7,467 nt of DNA, taken from NCBI GenBank assembly GCA_020059765.1, contig JAGVBM010000378.1, positions 1 through 7,467 on the forward strand. The letters run 5' to 3'. A program made the translations under genes and the position numbers. This DNA comes from Bacillota bacterium (lineage in GTDB: Bacteria > Bacillota > Bacilli > Tumebacillales > Effusibacillaceae). Positions 5,855 to 7,467 of this stretch are shown here, piece after piece. The notes below the pieces were generated by a model. That model was not told the DNA's origin. It made no database searches and was given only the letters and a program-made list of their open reading frames with translations. Position 1 is the first letter of the stretch. Each line of letters begins with the position of its first letter.

Positions 5855-6694
5855 TTGAACGATCGAATTCGACTGGCTTTGCTGTATCTGCTGCCCAAAA
5901 ACGCACTGTCACGTACCGCCGGACGGTTTGCAGGAAGCAAGCTGTCAAGATGGCTGATTCCTTACTACGCAAAGACCTTTCAAATCGATGTGTCGCAGGC
6001 GGAGAAACCGATAGAAGCCTATCAGAACTTGACCGATTTTTTTATACGCCGATTAAAAAGCGGCCTGCGCCCGATCGAAGACGGCGATACTGTCATCGTG
6101 TCTCCGGTCGACGGAGTCGTTTCACAATTTGGAAAAGTGGAAAACGGAACCCTCTTGCAGGCCAAAGGGGTTTCCTTTTCCCTGCTGCAATTGCTCGGCA
6201 GCCAACGGAAGGCAAACGATTACGAGGGTGGAACTTTCGTGACTCTCTATCTGTCACCTCGTGACTATCATCGAATTCATGCGGCCTTGTCGGGGCAGGT
6301 CGTCGCTTATTCCTATATTCCCGGCAGCTTGTTTCCGGTGAATCCCTTTGGTGTTCGCACTGTTCCCGGGCTGCTTGCCAGAAATGAACGATTGATTACC
6401 TATCTGTCCAGTTCGCGGGGGGAATATGCGGTCGTCAAAGTGGGGGCGACGATGGTCGGTTCGGTGCAGGTCGTTTATGACGACCAAGTAACGACCAATG
6501 TGCGAGGGGGTATTCCTGCTGAAATGTCGGTAAACGGACCCGTCCTGGAAAAAGGGGATGAACTCGGTTGGTTCCGGTTCGGCTCCACCGTCATTTTGCT
6601 GTTCCAATCCGGCATGGCGATCTTGGATGACTTGCAGGAGGGGCAGTTTGTCCAAATGGGACAACGAATCGGGGAAGTTCGCAAGAATAATTAA
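5855..6694 (+). CDS. psd: Phosphatidylserine decarboxylase proenzyme
   Basis: This membrane-associated enzyme converts phosphatidylserine to phosphatidylethanolamine. The chain cuts itself to give a beta subunit and a small alpha subunit whose new N-terminal serine becomes the pyruvoyl cofactor. From TTG 5855 the product has 279 residues, close to B. subtilis Psd. SPVDGVV at 83-89 (Asp86), LYLSPRDYHRIH at 131-142 (His139) and ELGWFRFGSTVILLF at 236-250 are the hallmarks; cleavage is expected between Gly243 and Ser244, giving a ~36-residue alpha chain. FGST replaces the LGST of E. coli, as in other Bacilli. Asp86, His139 and Ser244 correspond to the known catalytic Asp, His and Ser, so it should be active. 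The synthase partner pss, often next door in Bacilli, is absent here: the neighbours are a divergent transporter and a convergent ykuK-like gene. It has its own promoter. Confidence 0.95.
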   Translation: MNDRIRLALLYLLPKNALSRTAGRFAGSKLSRWLIPYYAKTFQIDVSQAEKPIEAYQNLTDFFIRRLKSGLRPIEDGDTVIVSPVDGVVSQFGKVENGTLLQAKGVSFSLLQLLGSQRKANDYEGGTFVTLYLSPRDYHRIHAALSGQVVAYSYIPGSLFPVNPFGVRTVPGLLARNERLITYLSSSRGEYAVVKVGATMVGSVQVVYDDQVTTNVRGGIPAEMSVNGPVLEKGDELGWFRFGSTVILLFQSGMAILDDLQEGQFVQMGQRIGEVRKNN

Positions 6695-6695
6695 T

Positions 6696-6720
6696 AAAAA
6701 TCGTGTCCGTTGGACACGAT
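6696..6720 (-). terminator. Intergenic terminator of the ykuK-like gene, possibly shared with psd
   Basis: ATCGTGTCC-GTT-GGACACGAT is a perfect 9-bp stem with a 3-nt loop (6700-6720). Read on the minus strand it is followed by TTTTATTAATT, a proper terminator for the gene ending at 6795. Read on the plus strand, 5 nt after the psd stop, the tail (CTGCAAAATTCG) is poor, so any stop of psd transcription would be weak or would use only the hairpin. Confidence 0.8.
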
Positions 6721-6794
6721 CTGCAAAATTCGTTTTCCATTTCCTTTCTCTGAGAGAGTTCCCTAGGGTCAAGCCGTGCGCCGCCCCAGATGGA

Positions 6795-7277
6795 TCAGCC
6801 AAGGGAACGAGTATACCGATCGGCCACTTTTGAAGCGCCAAAAGAGTTGGGTTTCACCTTGGCCGTATAGCCGGATGATGTGACCCAACCCACAATTTCC
6901 TTGATCAGCGACTTGGTGGCTCCTTTTTCTCCGATATCCAAATGCACTTCCAAATCCTTTCCGCACAATTCGGGCAAGCGTTGTGAAATTTCCTGGCATA
7001 AGAGAAGGGAATAGGATACTTCCGTAAACATCCGTTGCCGCAAAGAGCGTATTTCGCGGGAGGGGCGCCGCATGACGTAATACTTGGCCCCTTTTCCGAC
7101 TCGATGCACGATAATGGCTGTGGCAAACATCGTAATCCCGCGATCGTAACGGTTTTGCGAGTCTGAACCTACAACAACCTTGAATGTATCACCAGGCCCG
7201 GTCCCAACAAAATCCAAAATGTCCGTAACCACTTCATCCAGCGTCAGGGTTCCTTTTGTGGGATTGAGGAACTGCAC
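6795..7277 (-). CDS. YkuK family (DUF458) RNase H-like protein
   Basis: A 160-residue protein of the YkuK/DUF458 family, which has an RNase H-like fold and no firmly known function. Family features are KVVVGSDSQ at 33-41, IIVHRVGKGAKYYV at 55-68, EVHLDIGEKGATKSLIKEIVGWV at 110-132 in which Asp114 stands out, and KVKPNSFGASKVADRYTR at 140-157. Asp39, Glu86, Asp114 and Asp153 are the acidic residues best placed to bind metal, which is my inference. GTG 7277 is chosen: N-terminal FLNPTKG then fits what I recall of the family, GGTGG lies 4 nt upstream, and a good promoter overlaps the alternative TTG at 7322. It is a one-gene unit, convergent with psd, ending at a hairpin terminator. B. subtilis ykuK has no close link to psd that I know of. 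Confidence 0.85.
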   Translation of the reverse strand: MQFLNPTKGTLTLDEVVTDILDFVGTGPGDTFKVVVGSDSQNRYDRGITMFATAIIVHRVGKGAKYYVMRRPSREIRSLRQRMFTEVSYSLLLCQEISQRLPELCGKDLEVHLDIGEKGATKSLIKEIVGWVTSSGYTAKVKPNSFGASKVADRYTRSLG

Positions 7278-7293
7278 GCTACCACCGCCCTTT

Positions 7294-7322
7294 TCTATAG
7301 CGTATTCGTTACCAACGGTCAA
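7294..7322 (-). promoter_or_regulatory. Sigma-A-type promoter of the ykuK-like gene
   Basis: TTGACC at 7322-7317, a 17-nt spacer and TATAGA at 7299-7294 on the minus strand. The transcript should start near 7287, leaving a leader of only ~10 nt before GTG 7277 that just holds GGTGG. The promoter covers the TTG at 7322 and so argues against the longer frame. Confidence 0.65.
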
Positions 7323-7467
7323 GATGTGGGTTTTTCCGAAACTTCACAACCGGATCCCGGCATTGATGAGCATTCTGTTTGTTATATTGGCTATTCGCCA
7401 GACGACCTTGCGACTCCTGTCCCTTTGTTTTAAGAGTTTGCAAAAAATCGCCTAACCATTCTTATAA

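Noticed and set aside
4712..6772. Shared 10-mer CTAGGGTCAA at 4712 and near 6763
   Set aside because: Many 10-mer pairs are expected by chance in a window of this size, and only the first copy is part of an inverted repeat.
6254..6841. Minus-strand open frame of 195 codons opposite psd
   Set aside because: It overlaps the conserved FGST region of psd antisense and runs through the intergenic terminator; it matches no family I know.
7347..7451. 35-codon stop-free minus-strand frame upstream of the ykuK-like gene, rich in basic residues
   Set aside because: It has no usable start codon apart from an internal ATG that would give only nine residues, and no link to the next gene; chance is the simplest explanation.
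7366..7455. 29-codon plus-strand frame beginning MSILFVILAIRQ, hydrophobic then basic, like a small membrane peptide
   Set aside because: There is no ribosome binding site or promoter in front of it, and frames of this length arise easily by chance.
1..7467. A new multi-gene defence, mobile or CRISPR-like system
   Set aside because: Every long conserved frame belongs to a known family, there are no transposase, integrase or repeat arrays, and no stretch over about 210 bp lacks a gene.

Overview
The window carries nine protein-coding genes of a spore-forming Firmicute (class Bacilli). Roughly balanced base composition, strong AGGAGG-type ribosome binding sites, sigma-A-type promoters and three clear spore/Veg-locus genes support this. 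In Bacillus subtilis yabG, veg and sspF lie in this same order just before ispE and purR. The sequence suggests an Alicyclobacillaceae-like or Paenibacillus-like relative rather than Bacillus itself, but the genus cannot be fixed from here.

Layout, left to right: cphA (cyanophycin synthetase, cut by the left edge), cphB (cyanophycinase), sspF (alpha/beta-type small acid-soluble spore protein), veg and yabG (spore coat protease) are all on the minus strand, so transcription runs yabG > veg > sspF > cphB > cphA. Upstream of yabG, also on the minus strand, are a DHH-family phosphoesterase gene and a 10-TM EamA/DMT-type transporter gene. psd (phosphatidylserine decarboxylase) is on the plus strand, divergent from the transporter and convergent with a minus-strand YkuK-family (RNase H-like) gene at the right end. 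The last ~145 bases hold only the upstream part of that gene's control region and nothing else I can support.

Control signals are unusually readable. veg has two tandem near-perfect sigma-A promoters and its own terminator. sspF has its own terminator. yabG has a match to a sporulation sigma-K promoter. psd and the ykuK-like gene have good sigma-A-type promoters and share an intergenic hairpin. The DHH gene has an extended -10 promoter followed by a perfect 8-bp inverted repeat in its leader.

The most notable point is the placement of a compact cphB-cphA pair directly behind sspF, where B. subtilis has ispE. Cyanophycin is an Arg/Asp storage polymer, so the context suggests nitrogen storage linked to sporulation; that link is inference. 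I found no CRISPR array, insertion sequence, RNA gene or evident new multi-gene system. Four of the nine genes appear to use TTG or GTG starts.
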